A DNA stretch of 46,826 bases from Thermoleophilia bacterium (GCA_025936995.1 JAICSH010000015.1:1-46826); one strand, 5' to 3'. Counted from the stretch's first letter, positions 1 to 10,824 are shown. Numbers and translations are program-made. Notes: generated by a model not told the origin, from the sequence alone.

Positions 1-1545
<1,545 letters not shown>

Positions 1546-1573
1546 TCAGCATTTGCGGGCAGTGCGAAGTGTA

Positions 1574-2008
1574 TCAGACGGAGCGGCCGTCGGGCGCACG
1601 AACTAACGCCGCTTTTATCGTTTTGGCAACAGATTCGCGCAGGTCTGGATCCGAGATCCCGGAGGCGAGCGAAGCCGCCTCGCGCGCCTGCTCCGGAGTG
1701 GCCTCGGGCGGAGGCGGCGGAGGCGGATCGGCGGAGGTGTCCGGCAGCGGCCCCGGGACGAAGCGGAGCCGTGGACGGCCCGGCAGGCGACCCGAGATCT
1801 CGGCCGCCCGCTGGGTCAGCTCGAAGCCCCAGATCGCGTCGCGGACGTGCACGACGAGCGTTCCGTCGGGCTGCGTCCGCGCCGGCCAGGCGTTCCGCGC
1901 GATCTCGTCGCCGACGGCGGCGGGCCAGTCCGTGGCAGCGTCCCCCGCTCCGCCGTCCGCCCCGACCCGGCGCAGCTCGGCACGAATCTGGTCGCCGACC
2001 GGCTCCAC
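1574..2008 (-). CDS. DUF721 / DciA-like protein
   Basis: 144-residue protein of the DUF721 family. The family includes DciA, the ancestral loader of the replicative helicase in bacteria lacking DnaC/DnaI. The conserved DUF721 core is residues 25-80, with WPAAVGDEIARNAWP followed by a stretch around LVVHVRDAIWGFELTQ; a Pro/Asp-rich linker and short tail follow. It begins with GTG, sharing one base with the recF stop (TAGTG), so the two are translationally coupled. Position between recF and gyrB matches the actinobacterial origin cluster. Family assignment is confident; the helicase-loading role is inferred from DciA homologues. Confidence 0.85.
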   Translation of the reverse strand: MEPVGDQIRAELRRVGADGGAGDAATDWPAAVGDEIARNAWPARTQPDGTLVVHVRDAIWGFELTQRAAEISGRLPGRPRLRFVPGPLPDTSADPPPPPPPEATPEQAREAASLASGISDPDLRESVAKTIKAALVRAPDGRSV

Positions 2009-3075
2009 TACGCCGCCGCCTCCAGGACCGTGCCGGACGTCACCTCGAGCAGCTGGTCGGGCGTGGCCGGCAGCATCGCGGCGTCGGTGGCCGTGACGAG
2101 CGCCTGGCCGGCGCTGCGCACACGCGCCGCGAGAATCCGGCGCCGCTCCGGATCGAGCTCGGAAAGGACGTCGTCGAGCAGGAGAAGTGGCGGCACCCCC
2201 GTCCGGTCGACGATCGTCTCGGCCTCGGCCAGGAGGAGCGCAAGCAGAGCGAGGCGCTGTTCGCCCTGGGAGCCGTAGTTGCGGAGATCCCGGTCCCCGG
2301 CGGCGAGCACGACGTCGTCGAGATGCGGGCCGAGCGAGGTGATCCCGCGCTCGAGGTCGCGGTCCAGTACCGCCGCGAGCGCCTCCTGCGTAGGCGGCTC
2401 ACCCTCGTAGCGGAGAGACGCGTGGTCGAGTCCCAGCTCCGCGGCGCGAGCGCCGAAGGACGGGCCGAGCTGGTCGAGCGCGTCGAGCCGCGCCGCGACG
2501 AGCTCCGCGCCGAGCAGCGCGACGCGCTCACTCCATGGCTCGATCGCGTCGCGGCCGGAGAAGCCCCCCGCAGCCCGCCGGAGAGCCGCGTTCCGTTGTG
2601 CCACCGCCGCGCCGTACTCCGCCGGCAGCGTGGCGCGCGCCGGTGCGAGGCGACCGAGAACGCGGTCGAAGTACGCGCGACGCGAGGCCGGCGGGCCTTT
2701 GACGACGCCGAGCCGGTCCGGCGTGAAGACGAGCGTCGAGACCACCGTCCGCAGCTGCTCCGCCGCCCGCAGAGGAGCACCGTTGAGCCGCGCGCGCTTC
2801 CCCTCTCCCCGCTGCACCGTCACCTCGAGCTCCATGCGCACGTCGCCGCGGCCGCCGGCGACCGCCGCTCGCGCTCCGTCGGCACCGAACCGGACGACCT
2901 GCGAGTCGGTCCTCGTCCGGGGAGAGAAGCCCTGGGTCGCGACGTGGACGCCCTCGAGGAGATTCGTCTTGCCGACGCCGTTCGGCCCGACGAGGAGCAC
3001 GAGACCGCTCCGCAAGGCGAGCTCGAGTCGCTCGTAGGAGCGGAAGTTGCGAAGTGAGACCGTCTCGACGACCAG
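2008..3075 (-). CDS. recF: DNA replication and repair protein RecF, apparent CTG start
   Basis: SMC-like ATPase that helps load RecA at single-strand gaps with RecO and RecR. Walker A is GPNGVGKT, the ABC-type signature and Walker B ([12 protein letters not shown]) are near the C-terminus. The first ordinary start is TTG at 3015, but that would remove the first beta strand and the RNFRSYE segment typical of RecF. The frame is open upstream only to the dnaN stop at 3084-3082, and between them the sole near-start codon is CTG at 3075. With it the protein is 355 residues and the Walker A lysine is residue 36, as in E. coli RecF (K36). There is no clear ribosome site, so coupling to dnaN (6 bases upstream) is likely. 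Confidence 0.9.
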   Translation of the reverse strand: MVVETVSLRNFRSYERLELALRSGLVLLVGPNGVGKTNLLEGVHVATQGFSPRTRTDSQVVRFGADGARAAVAGGRGDVRMELEVTVQRGEGKRARLNGAPLRAAEQLRTVVSTLVFTPDRLGVVKGPPASRRAYFDRVLGRLAPARATLPAEYGAAVAQRNAALRRAAGGFSGRDAIEPWSERVALLGAELVAARLDALDQLGPSFGARAAELGLDHASLRYEGEPPTQEALAAVLDRDLERGITSLGPHLDDVVLAAGDRDLRNYGSQGEQRLALLALLLAEAETIVDRTGVPPLLLLDDVLSELDPERRRILAARVRSAGQALVTATDAAMLPATPDQLLEVTSGTVLEAAA

Positions 3076-3081
3076 CGCCGG

Positions 3082-4212
3082 TCAGCCCGGCAGGCGGATC
3101 GGCATCACGAGGTACGTGAAGTCTTCGCCCTCGTCGGTGAGGATGCACGGGCGGAGCGAGCTGATGAGCTTCAGCCGAACGTCGTCGCCCTCGACCGACT
3201 CGAGGCCCTCGCGCAGGAACTCCGCGTTGAAGCCGATCTCGAGCGGCTCCCCGCTGTACGCGATCGGCATCGACTCCTGCGACTCACCCACCTCGTGCGT
3301 CCGCGCCACCACCGTGACCTCGCCGTCGGCGAAGCGCAGCTGCAGCGGCGTCGCGCGCTGGATCATCACGGCGGCGCGGCGCACGACGTCGAGGAGCTCG
3401 GCGCGCGCGACGGTCAGCTCGTGCTCGAACGTCTCCGGCAGAAGCTGCCGGTAGTTCGGGAACTGGCCGTCGATGCGCCGCGTCGTCAACCACACCCCGT
3501 CCGCCGAGAAGATGACCTGGTTCTCCTGCACGCCGACCGCGATCTCGTCGGAGTCACCCGCGACGCGCGCGAGCTCCTGGAGCGCGCGGCTCGGGACGAT
3601 CGCCTCGAGGTCCGGCGCCGGCGACTCGAGCGCAGTCTCCTTTACGGCGAGCCGGTACGAGTCCGTCGCGGCCATCACGAGCTTGTCGCCTGCGAACTGG
3701 ACGAGGACGCCGGTGAGGACAGGGCGCGCCTCGTCGCGCGAGGCCGCGCGCGCGACGCGGGCGATCGTCTCAAGCAGCGCCTCGCGATCGACGGAGAACG
3801 TCTGCGTCTCCGCGACCTCCGGCAGCCGCGGGAAGTCCTCGGCGTTGTACGTGTGCAGCGTGTAGCTCGCGCTGCCCGACGCGACGTGGACGACCGACTC
3901 CGACGCGCGGTGCTCGAGCGTGACATCGTCGCCGGGGAGCAGCCGCGCGATGTCGACGAGCGTCCTGCCGGGAAGCACGACTGCGCCGTCGCCCTCCACC
4001 CGCGCCGGCACGGCTGCGCGCAGCGAGAGCTCCATGTCCGTGGCGGCGAGCCGGAGCTCGTCGCCGGCAGCCTCCAGCAGGATCCCGGACAGGATCTGGA
4101 TCGCCGTGCGGCTCGAGACGGCGCGACCGACGAGGGCGAGGCCCTGTACGAGCTCGTCCTTCGTGCAGGTGATCCTCAGACCGGTGCCTATTGCGATGTC
4201 ACTCTCGATCAT
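3082..4212 (-). CDS. dnaN: DNA polymerase III sliding clamp (beta)
   Basis: Ring-shaped processivity clamp for DNA polymerase III; 376 residues, the normal length, with three repeated clamp domains of about 120 residues. The start [11 protein letters not shown] adds about ten residues before the usual first strand ([14 protein letters not shown]). The C-terminus ends VMPIRLPG, matching the clamp cleft consensus MPIRL. It is separated from dnaA by 131 bases that hold DnaA-box-like sequences, and is followed at 6 bases by recF. Confidence 0.97.
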   Translation of the reverse strand: MIESDIAIGTGLRITCTKDELVQGLALVGRAVSSRTAIQILSGILLEAAGDELRLAATDMELSLRAAVPARVEGDGAVVLPGRTLVDIARLLPGDDVTLEHRASESVVHVASGSASYTLHTYNAEDFPRLPEVAETQTFSVDREALLETIARVARAASRDEARPVLTGVLVQFAGDKLVMAATDSYRLAVKETALESPAPDLEAIVPSRALQELARVAGDSDEIAVGVQENQVIFSADGVWLTTRRIDGQFPNYRQLLPETFEHELTVARAELLDVVRRAAVMIQRATPLQLRFADGEVTVVARTHEVGESQESMPIAYSGEPLEIGFNAEFLREGLESVEGDDVRLKLISSLRPCILTDEGEDFTYLVMPIRLPG

Positions 4213-4241
4213 CTTGGGATTCTCGTAGAAGTAGTAGGGAG

Positions 4242-4315
4242 TGTGGACGACGGGGAAGACATGCCCGCTGCCGCTTGCCTCCTGGCCTCGGCGTGTGGAG
4301 GGTCATTGTGGACGA
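4242..4315. promoter_or_regulatory. DnaA-box-like cluster in dnaA-dnaN spacer
   Basis: The spacer 4213-4343 has TGTGGACGA at 4242-4250 and again at 4307-4315, each one base off the actinobacterial box TTGTCCACA read on the other strand, and a weaker TGTGGAGGG at 4294-4302. Such boxes often mediate dnaA-dnaN autoregulation or form a second part of a bipartite origin. The matches are seen directly; their function is inferred. Confidence 0.5.
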
Positions 4316-4343
4316 TCGGAGAGGTCCCACAGGCCGGCACCGG

Positions 4344-5717
4344 TCAGCGCACCTGCTTCACACGTGCCGTCAGCTCCTGCACAAGGTTGTACACAGACCT
4401 GTCCTCACGGATGAGGCGCGCGATCTTGGACGTCGCGTGGATGACGGTGGTGTGGTCGCGGCCGCCGAACTCCTTTCCGATCTTGGGCAGCGAAGAGTCG
4501 GTGAGCTCGCGGGACAGGTACATCGCGACCTGCCGCGGGTAGACGATGTTCTGCGATCGCTTGTCGCCGCAGAGCTCGTCGAGCGAGAGCTGGAACCGCT
4601 CGGCGACGAGGTCCTGGATCCGCTTGATCGAGACCTCGGCGGCCTCTCCCTGCGGGAAGACGTCGCGCAGGACGTCCTGGGCGAGCTCGACCGTCATCGG
4701 CCGGCCGGTGAGAGACGAGAAGGCGACGACCCGGGTGAGCGCCCCCTCGAGCTCGCGGATGTTCGACGAGACGCGGCTGGCGGTGAAGGTCAGCACCTGC
4801 TCGTCGTGGACGTGGATCCCGTCGACCTTCACCTTCTTGCGAAGGATCGCGATGCGCGTCTCGAGATCGGGTGGCTGGATGTCCGTTATGAGACCCCATT
4901 CGAACCGGCTCCGCAGCCGCTCCTCGAGAGTTGCGATGTCGCGCGGCGGCCGGTCGGAGGACAGCACGATCTGCGAGCCGGCCTCGTACAGCGAGTTGAA
5001 CGTGTGGAAGAACTCCTCCTGGAACCGCTCCTTGCCCTCGAAGAACTGGACGTCGTCGATGAGGAGGACGTCGTAGGCGCGGTAGCGCTGCTTGAAGCCT
5101 TCGATCCGCTTGTCGCGGAGCGAGTTGATGAAGTCGTTCACGAACGCCTCGCTCGTGACGTAGCGCACCGAGAGCTTCGACGAGTGTTCGGCGACGTACT
5201 GCGCCACGGCCTGGAGGAGGTGGGTCTTCCCGAGTCCGGTGCTGCCGTAGATGAAGAGCGGGTTGTACGCCTGCGCGGGGGCTTCGGCGACCGCCAGCGC
5301 CGCGGCGTGGGCGAAGCGGTTCGACGAGCCGATCACGAACGAGTCGAACGTGTACTTCGCGTTGAAACCGCCGCTTTCCGGCCGGACACGCAGGCCCGGG
5401 ACCATGGGAACGACGGCGTCCGACCCCGAGCGACCCTCCGGCGCCGGCTCGTCACGGCCGGCGACACGAAGCTCGATCACGCGCTCCCTGCCCACGATGT
5501 CGCGTACGGCAGCGCCGATCAGCCCGAGGAAGTTCCCCTCGATCCAGTCGCGCGTGAACTCGCTCGGGACGGTGAGGACGAGCGCCTCGCCTTCGAGCTC
5601 GAGGCCGCGGATGTCGCCGAACCACTTACCGTAGGTCCCGTCGTTGAGCGCCTCCTTGAGCCGCCCGGAGATCTCCTCCCAGAGGTCATCTGCAGACAGC
5701 TCGAGTTGGTGCTCCAC
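4344..5717 (-). CDS. dnaA: Chromosomal replication initiator DnaA
   Basis: AAA+ ATPase that binds DnaA boxes and melts the origin. Domains in order: N-terminal domain I (about 1-85, with [13 protein letters not shown]), a short linker, the AAA+ core with Walker [10 protein letters not shown] and Walker [10 protein letters not shown], and the C-terminal helix-turn-helix with the signature [14 protein letters not shown] at 5717 gives 457 residues, typical for the family, and has GGAGG about 12 bases upstream; the open frame continues to an ATG at 5993 but would run through the DnaA-box region. It is divergent from rpmH across the predicted origin. Confidence 0.96.
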   Translation of the reverse strand: MEHQLELSADDLWEEISGRLKEALNDGTYGKWFGDIRGLELEGEALVLTVPSEFTRDWIEGNFLGLIGAAVRDIVGRERVIELRVAGRDEPAPEGRSGSDAVVPMVPGLRVRPESGGFNAKYTFDSFVIGSSNRFAHAAALAVAEAPAQAYNPLFIYGSTGLGKTHLLQAVAQYVAEHSSKLSVRYVTSEAFVNDFINSLRDKRIEGFKQRYRAYDVLLIDDVQFFEGKERFQEEFFHTFNSLYEAGSQIVLSSDRPPRDIATLEERLRSRFEWGLITDIQPPDLETRIAILRKKVKVDGIHVHDEQVLTFTASRVSSNIRELEGALTRVVAFSSLTGRPMTVELAQDVLRDVFPQGEAAEVSIKRIQDLVAERFQLSLDELCGDKRSQNIVYPRQVAMYLSRELTDSSLPKIGKEFGGRDHTTVIHATSKIARLIREDRSVYNLVQELTARVKQVR

Positions 5718-5798
5718 CGGCGCCCTGATCCTCCCGTCTCCGGCCCGGCGGCCAGCATAACAGTGCCTTCGCCGGGGACAAAATCGCCTGATTTGCAG

Positions 5799-5818
5799 GT
5801 AGTTTCCACGTGGCCCAG
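5799..5818. other. Possible parS-like site near oriC
   Basis: GTTTCCACGTGG at 5802-5813 matches one arm and the centre of the site at 17705-17723 read on the other strand, but the second arm is not conserved (GCCCA). It is the weakest of three related sites in the window. It could be a degenerate ParB site or chance. Confidence 0.3.
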
Positions 5819-5915
5819 ATCCCTCCACAGCTGTGGACACGCGTGGGGGTAACTCCCCCCAGCCGCATTCCTCCGCCCTCCGTGGCTGTGGACAAGATGG
5901 TGGACGACGCTCGTC

Positions 5916-5954
5916 TATACTGGCCGCCGCACCCCGCCACCCGCGGGGATTTTT
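5916..5954 (+). promoter_or_regulatory. rpmH promoter -10 and leader hairpin with T-run
   Basis: TATACT at 5916-5921 is a good -10 box for the rpmH operon; no convincing -35 was seen. About ten bases after the predicted start of transcription, CCCCGC (5932-5937) and GCGGGG (5943-5948) form a six-pair hairpin with a five-base loop, followed by ATTTTTC (T-run 5950-5954). This looks like an intrinsic terminator placed inside the leader, before the rpmH GTG at 5983, so attenuation of the ribosomal-protein operon is plausible. Structure is seen; regulation is inferred. Confidence 0.5.
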
Positions 5955-5982
5955 CTGGCAAAGACGAGCCTTTTCGCCACCC

Positions 5983-6117
5983 GTGAAGCGCACCTACCAG
6001 CCCAACGTCCGCCGCCGCAAGCGCAAGCACGGCTTCCGCGCGCGCATGGCGACGAAGGCCGGTCGCGCGATTCTGAAGCGGCGGCGCGGTAAGGGCCGGG
6101 CGCGCCTCTCCGCCTAG
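5983..6117 (+). CDS. rpmH: 50S ribosomal protein L34
   Basis: 44-residue, very basic large-subunit protein beginning [18 protein letters not shown] and ending KGRARLSA, the standard L34 sequence and length. The start is GTG at 5983; longer readings to 5833 would run through the DnaA boxes and are not supported. First gene of the rightward rpmH-rnpA-yidD-yidC-jag array. Confidence 0.98.
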   Translation: MKRTYQPNVRRRKRKHGFRARMATKAGRAILKRRRGKGRARLSA

Positions 6118-6140
6118 GCGGCCGGGCGGGGCTCAGCCTC

Positions 6141-6146
6141 TAAGCT
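6141..6146 (+). promoter_or_regulatory. Candidate leaderless promoter of rnpA
   Basis: TAAGCT lies six bases before the rnpA GTG at 6153, the spacing that would place the transcription start on the start codon. Same arrangement as several other genes in the window. Weight is modest because rnpA can also be read from the rpmH transcript. Confidence 0.4.
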
Positions 6147-6152
6147 GCATCC

Positions 6153-6506
6153 GTGAAGCGCGCCAACCGCCTGTCCCGCTCCCGGGACTTCGACGCGGTG
6201 CATCGCCGCGGCCGGTCGGTCTCATCCCGTTTCCTGGTTCTCTACTGGCTGCCCCAGGACGAGCCGGCGGAACCGCGGATCGGGTTCGCAGTGCCGCGGG
6301 CAGCCGGCGGAGCGGTCGAGCGGAACCGGATCAAGCGCCGTCTCCGCGAGGTGTGGAACGAGCGCCTCGACCGCGTTCCGGCCGGGCGCGACTACGTACT
6401 GATCGTCCGTCCGGGTCTCGTGGAGTCTGCGGAGACGAACGGCTTCGCCTGGCTCGGCGAGCGCGTCGACGAGCTGCTCGAGCAGACCGGAGCGGTCGCC
6501 GCGTGA
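6153..6506 (+). CDS. rnpA: Ribonuclease P protein component
   Basis: Protein subunit of RNase P, which matures tRNA 5' ends together with the rnpB RNA (not in the window). 117 residues, basic, beginning MKRANRLSRSRDFDAVHRRG. The RNR-type motif is present as ERNRIKRRLREVW around residues 53-65. GTG start 35 bases after rpmH; its stop overlaps the yidD start (GTGA). Confidence 0.95.
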   Translation: MKRANRLSRSRDFDAVHRRGRSVSSRFLVLYWLPQDEPAEPRIGFAVPRAAGGAVERNRIKRRLREVWNERLDRVPAGRDYVLIVRPGLVESAETNGFAWLGERVDELLEQTGAVAA

Positions 6507-6733
6507 GCGTGGTGCTCCGCCTGCCCGGCCTCGCCGGCATTGGACTCGTCTGGCTCTACCGGGTCACCCTCGGCGCGCTCTTCCCCACGACCTGCAAATA
6601 CCACCCGTCGTGCTCGGAGTACGCGATCCAGTCGCTCCGCCGCCACGGCTTCGTCCGCGGGAGCGCGCTCGCCGCGTGGCGCCTGCTCCGGTGCAACCCG
6701 TGGAGTCGCGGAGGCTTCGACCCGGTCCGATGA
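6503..6733 (+). CDS. yidD: Membrane protein insertion efficiency factor YidD
   Basis: Small (76-residue) amphipathic membrane-associated protein that aids YidC-dependent insertion. The hallmark LFPTTCKYHPSCSEYAIQ and a later CNPWSRGGFDPV are present. GTG at 6503 overlaps the rnpA stop by four bases, and its own stop overlaps the yidC ATG (ATGA). A GTG two codons further in is an alternative start. Confidence 0.95.
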   Translation: MSVVLRLPGLAGIGLVWLYRVTLGALFPTTCKYHPSCSEYAIQSLRRHGFVRGSALAAWRLLRCNPWSRGGFDPVR

Positions 6734-7554
6734 TCCTCCTCACCATCCCGATCATCAGCCAGCTCGAGACCGTGATGCGTCACGTTCTCAACTTCTTCCA
6801 CACGAACCTCGGGCTGACGTGGGCGTGGTCGATCGTGGCCACCACGATCGTCGTCCGGATGATCCTCGTCCCGCTGACGATCCGGCAGATCCACTCGATG
6901 CAGTCGCTGCAGAAGCACGCGCCGCAGATGAAGGAGATCCAGAAGAAGTACAAGCACGACCGGCAGAAGCAGAACGAGGAGCTGATGAAGTTCTACCGGG
7001 AGAACAGCATCAACCCGGCTGCGTCGTGCCTGCCGATGCTCCTGCAGCTGCCGGTCTTCATCGCGCTCTACTACTCGCTGCGAAACTTCAAGTTCGCGAA
7101 GGGGGACGACCTCTCGTTCCTCCACTTCATCCCGTCCATCTCGGCACACACGACTACGCACTGGGGCGGCTACGTGCTCCTGTTCGTCTACGTCGTGAGC
7201 CAGATGGCGTCGTCGTTCTTCATGATGACGACGGTCGACAAGACGCAGCGCGTGCTCTTCATGTTCATGCCGGTCGTCTTCGTCTTCATCATTGCGCGCG
7301 TCCCCGCAGGCCTCGTCCTCTACTGGGTGACGACGAACCTCTGGACGGTCGGGCAGGGGCTGATCACGCGGCGACTCGTCTCGCGAACCCCGGCGCCCGC
7401 GGCGGAGAAACGCAGCTCGCGCACTCCGCCGAAGGACGACGGCTCGAGCGGTAACGGCGCGCGCAGCGAACCCCCTTCGCCGAAGCCGGGCGGGTCGGCG
7501 GCGCAGCCACCGCGCCAGGTGCGGCGCAAGAAGAAGCGCACCAGCCGGCGATGA
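6730..7554 (+). CDS. yidC: Membrane protein insertase YidC
   Basis: Oxa1/YidC/Alb3 insertase, 274 residues, Gram-positive-type short form without a large periplasmic domain. Several membrane segments are visible (about 28-50, 98-115, 143-165, 175-195, 200-215). The conserved groove arginine is in VVRMILVPLTI. A cytoplasmic charged hairpin (QKKYKHDRQKQNEELMKFY) and a basic C-terminal tail (QVRRKKKRTSRR), typical of ribosome contact, are present. ATG at 6730 overlaps the yidD stop; its stop overlaps the jag ATG. Confidence 0.95.
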   Translation: MILLTIPIISQLETVMRHVLNFFHTNLGLTWAWSIVATTIVVRMILVPLTIRQIHSMQSLQKHAPQMKEIQKKYKHDRQKQNEELMKFYRENSINPAASCLPMLLQLPVFIALYYSLRNFKFAKGDDLSFLHFIPSISAHTTTHWGGYVLLFVYVVSQMASSFFMMTTVDKTQRVLFMFMPVVFVFIIARVPAGLVLYWVTTNLWTVGQGLITRRLVSRTPAPAAEKRSSRTPPKDDGSSGNGARSEPPSPKPGGSAAQPPRQVRRKKKRTSRR

Positions 7555-8255
7555 ACGAGGTCGCGGATCTCACCGCCGAAGCCACCGGCGAGACCGTCGG
7601 CGAGGCGAAATGGGCCGCGTTGCGTGAGCTAGAGCGCCGGCATCCCGGGCTCGACAAGGGCGCCGTGCAGTTCGAGGTCATCGCCGAAGGCGAGCGGGGA
7701 ATCCTTGGCGTCGGGTACGAGCCCGCACGGGTGATCGCCCACCTTCCGGCCGCCGCAGCAGAGGCCGCCGCAGCAGAGGCCGCCGCGCTCGCAGGGGCCG
7801 ACGAAACCGGCCAACTCGCGGAGGCGCGGAGCCTGGTCGCGCGCATCGTGTCGGCGCTCGGGGTCGACGCGGAGGTCGATGCCCGCGAGGAGCAGGACGC
7901 CGTCGTCGTGACGTGCTCGGGGCCCGACGTCGGCCTCCTGATCGGCCGTCACGGGCAGACGATCGACTCGATCCAGTACCTCCTCAACGCGATCGGCTGG
8001 CGTGCGTACGGCGAGGAGCGGAAGGAGGTCACCGTCGACGCCGCGGGGTACCGCGCGCGGCGGAAGGCGACCCTCGAGACGCTCGCTCTGCGCGTGGCCG
8101 ACAGCGTGCGGGAATCCGGCCAGGCCGAGGAGCTCGAGCCGATGACGGCCGTCGAGCGGAAGGTCGTCCACCTGCGCCTCAAGGACGTCGCCGGCGTGGG
8201 AACGACATCCGAGGGTATGGAGCCGAACCGCTACGTCGTCGTCGTTCCTGAGTGA
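7551..8255 (+). CDS. jag: Jag/KhpB-type RNA-binding protein
   Basis: 234 residues with three domains: Jag_N (about 1-65, with GERGILGVGYEPARV), an Ala/Glu linker, a KH domain (about 120-165, GLLIGRHGQTIDSIQYLLN) and an R3H domain (about 175-230, MTAVERKVVHLRL). Family members bind RNA and affect cell division and elongation in Gram-positives, partnered by KhpA. It follows yidC with an ATGA overlap, the conserved location. The linker contains a 15-base tandem repeat. Confidence 0.93.
   Translation: MNEVADLTAEATGETVGEAKWAALRELERRHPGLDKGAVQFEVIAEGERGILGVGYEPARVIAHLPAAAAEAAAAEAAALAGADETGQLAEARSLVARIVSALGVDAEVDAREEQDAVVVTCSGPDVGLLIGRHGQTIDSIQYLLNAIGWRAYGEERKEVTVDAAGYRARRKATLETLALRVADSVRESGQAEELEPMTAVERKVVHLRLKDVAGVGTTSEGMEPNRYVVVVPE
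7749..7786 (+). repeat. 15-base tandem repeat inside jag
   Basis: GCCGCCGCAGCAGAG occurs at 7749-7763 and 7764-7778, followed by a partial third copy to 7786. It encodes the Ala/Glu-rich linker between the Jag_N and KH domains. Because the unit is a multiple of three, copy-number change would alter linker length without a frameshift. Confidence 0.8.
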
Positions 8256-8817
8256 CTGGCTCGCCGCCGTTCTCGCCACACCGGGCCTGACGGCGCTCCG
8301 AGATCAGGAACGGGCGCGAGCCATGCTGCTCGACGATGCGCTGCGGGCGCTGCCGCTCGTCGAGTGCTACGGCGGCCCCCTGATCGACGTCGGCTCGGGC
8401 GGAGGCTCGCCGGGCATTCCGCTGGCCGCGGCGCTGCCCGGACGCGAGGTGACGCTGCTCGACGCCGAGCTCCGGAAATGCGACTTCCTGCGCCGGTGGG
8501 CGCCGCCGAACGCTGAGGTCGTCCGGGGCAGGGCGGAGGAGCAGCCGCCGGAGCAGTGGAACGTGGCGACGGCGAAGGCGCTCGCGCAGCCTCCCGTGGC
8601 CGCCGAGTGGTGCCTGCCTCTCGTCCGTGTCGGTGGGGCGGCGATCCTCTGGCTCGGCGAGAGCGCGGACATCGCGAGACTCGCCCATGTCTCCGAGCAG
8701 CTCGGCGGCGGTGCGCCCGAGCTCCACGACGGCCTGGCAGTGCTGTCCAAGGTCGCACCGACCCCGCCCGGGTTCCCGCGCCGCGTCGGCGTGGCGAAGA
8801 AGCGTCCGCTGGCCTAG
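8248..8817 (+). CDS. rsmG: 16S rRNA (guanine-N7) methyltransferase RsmG, start uncertain
   Basis: Methylates G527 of 16S rRNA using SAM. The SAM-binding motif LIDVGSGGGSPGIPLA and the following VTLLDAELRKCDFLRRW are typical. The first standard start is ATG 8323, but that codon falls inside the conserved LTALRDQERARAMLLDDAL segment. Upstream the frame stays open to a stop at 8143 with no ATG/GTG/TTG; the only near-start is CTG 8248, which overlaps the end of jag. With CTG the protein is 189 residues, somewhat short for RsmG (about 210-240), lacking part of the N-terminal helices. No Shine-Dalgarno is seen, so the start is inferred. Confidence 0.82.
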   Translation: MSDWLAAVLATPGLTALRDQERARAMLLDDALRALPLVECYGGPLIDVGSGGGSPGIPLAAALPGREVTLLDAELRKCDFLRRWAPPNAEVVRGRAEEQPPEQWNVATAKALAQPPVAAEWCLPLVRVGGAAILWLGESADIARLAHVSEQLGGGAPELHDGLAVLSKVAPTPPGFPRRVGVAKKRPLA

Positions 8818-8834
8818 CGACAATGGGTGCGGCA

Positions 8835-9570
<736 letters not shown>

Positions 9571-9587
<17 letters not shown>

Positions 9588-10434
9588 GTCGTCCCCCCGC
9601 CGCGGCCTCGGTCGCGGCCTCGAAGTCCTGATCGGCGGCCAGCCGGTTCCCTCCGAGTTGCTCGAGATTCCGGTCGACGTGATCCATCCGAATCCGCGCC
9701 AGCCGCGCCGCCGCTTCGAGCCCGAAGCCGCCTCGGGACTGGCGGAGTCGGTCCGGAGGCAGGGCGTGATCCAGCCGCTGCTCGTGCGTCCGCGCGGTGT
9801 CGGCGGATACGAGATCGTCGCCGGCGAGCGCCGCTGGCGGGCGGCGCGCGAGGCCGGCCGCGAGACGGTGCCGGCGGTCGTGCGCACCGCGGACGACCGG
9901 GAGACCCTGCTGCTCGGGCTGGTCGAGAACGTCGCGCGCGAGCAGCTGACCCCGATCGAGGAGGCCCGTGCGTACGCCGTCCTGATCGACGAGTTCTCGC
10001 TCTCGCTAGGAGAAGTCGCCGAGCGCGTCGGCCGCTCGAAGCCGTCCGTCTCGAACCGGATCCGGCTGCTCGAGCTGCCGGACGACGTGCTCGGGATGGT
10101 CGAGCGAGGCCAGCTGACCGAAGGACACGCCCGCGCCGTCCTCGCCGTGCCCGACCAGGAGGGCCGTCGCCGGCTGGCGCGCGAGATCGTGAGGCGCGGC
10201 CTGTCCGTCCGAGCGGCGGAGCAGCGGGCGAAGTGGGCCGGCGCCCGGCAACGGCCGCGCACGCGCTCGGCGCCGGTCGATCCGGTGCTCGCCGATCGGA
10301 TCCGGAATGCCGTCGAGCAGCTCACCGGCCGCGACGCACGGGTTCTTCCCGGACGGGTCGAACTGGCCTTCTCCGACGAGCACGACCTCGCGGAGCTGGC
10401 CGAGGCGCTCGAGAACGCGGCCGGACGCGGCTAG
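9571..10434 (+). CDS. parB: Chromosome partitioning protein ParB
   Basis: CTP-dependent DNA clamp that loads at parS. The N-terminus has the ParA-activating RRGLGRGLEVLI stretch, then the ParB/Srx domain with AGERRWRAAREAG (box II) and ENVAREQLTPIEEARAY. The parS-reading helix-turn-helix is LGEVAERVGRSKPSVSNRIRLL, and a C-terminal dimerisation segment follows. TTG at 9571 inside the end of parA is the only suitable start and gives 287 residues; GGAG lies just upstream. Confidence 0.95.
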
Positions 10435-10435
10435 A

Positions 10436-10509
<74 letters not shown>

Positions 10510-10535
10510 GCGCGGAGGCCGATTGTAGCCCGGGC

Positions 10536-10793
10536 TCAGTGGAGCCGGTGCGTGCGGACGAGGTACTCCTCGACGGCGAGCAGGAACGACTCGTCCTGCG
10601 CGAGCTCGACGAGCCGGCCCTTGGTCACGGCGTCGAGATCTCGGTCGAGAGCCACCTCGACGACGAAGCTCGACGTGCGCCCCGTCTGCGAGAGAGAAGC
10701 CATGCGGAGGAAGATCCGGCGGGTCTCCTCGTTCTGGGAGATCGCTTCGAGCGACTCGATGTCGTTCAGCCAGAGCGGGTGCACGTGGGTCAA
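10536..10793 (-). CDS. Small protein of unknown function (85 aa)
   Basis: 85 residues from TTG at 10793; a GTG at codon 4 is an alternative start. Composition is mixed alpha/beta, soluble and slightly acidic: a first half with IESLEAISQNEETRRIFLRMA and a second with an amphipathic VVEVALDRDLDAVTKGRLVELA. No signal peptide or membrane segment and no motif I recognise. It lies between tRNA-Ile and the divergent bifunctional-nuclease gene. Coding is supported by high GC at third positions and protein-like composition, but the function is unknown. Confidence 0.6.
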   Translation of the reverse strand: MTHVHPLWLNDIESLEAISQNEETRRIFLRMASLSQTGRTSSFVVEVALDRDLDAVTKGRLVELAQDESFLLAVEEYLVRTHRLH

Positions 10794-10824
10794 ACGACAC
10801 CCACGCGACCGGGGATACGCCGGG

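Larger units (their letters stand above)
5718..5982. other. Predicted replication origin (oriC)
   Basis: Gene-free 265-base spacer between divergent dnaA and rpmH; genes on both sides are transcribed away from it. It holds a perfect DnaA box on the reverse strand (TGTGGACAA, 5887-5895), TGTGGACAC at 5832-5840, and an inverted pair of half boxes forming the 14-base palindrome TCCACAGCTGTGGA (5824-5837). A weaker GGTGGACGA lies at 5899-5907. The part around 5775-5805 is relatively AT-rich for this genome and could be the unwinding element. Location and boxes support oriC, but the number of boxes is modest and part of the origin may lie in the dnaA-dnaN spacer. Confidence 0.7.

Noticed and set aside
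5718-5993. N-terminal extension of DnaA to ATG 5993
   Set aside because: It would pass through all oriC DnaA boxes and overlap rpmH; GTG 5717 has a ribosome site and gives normal DnaA length.
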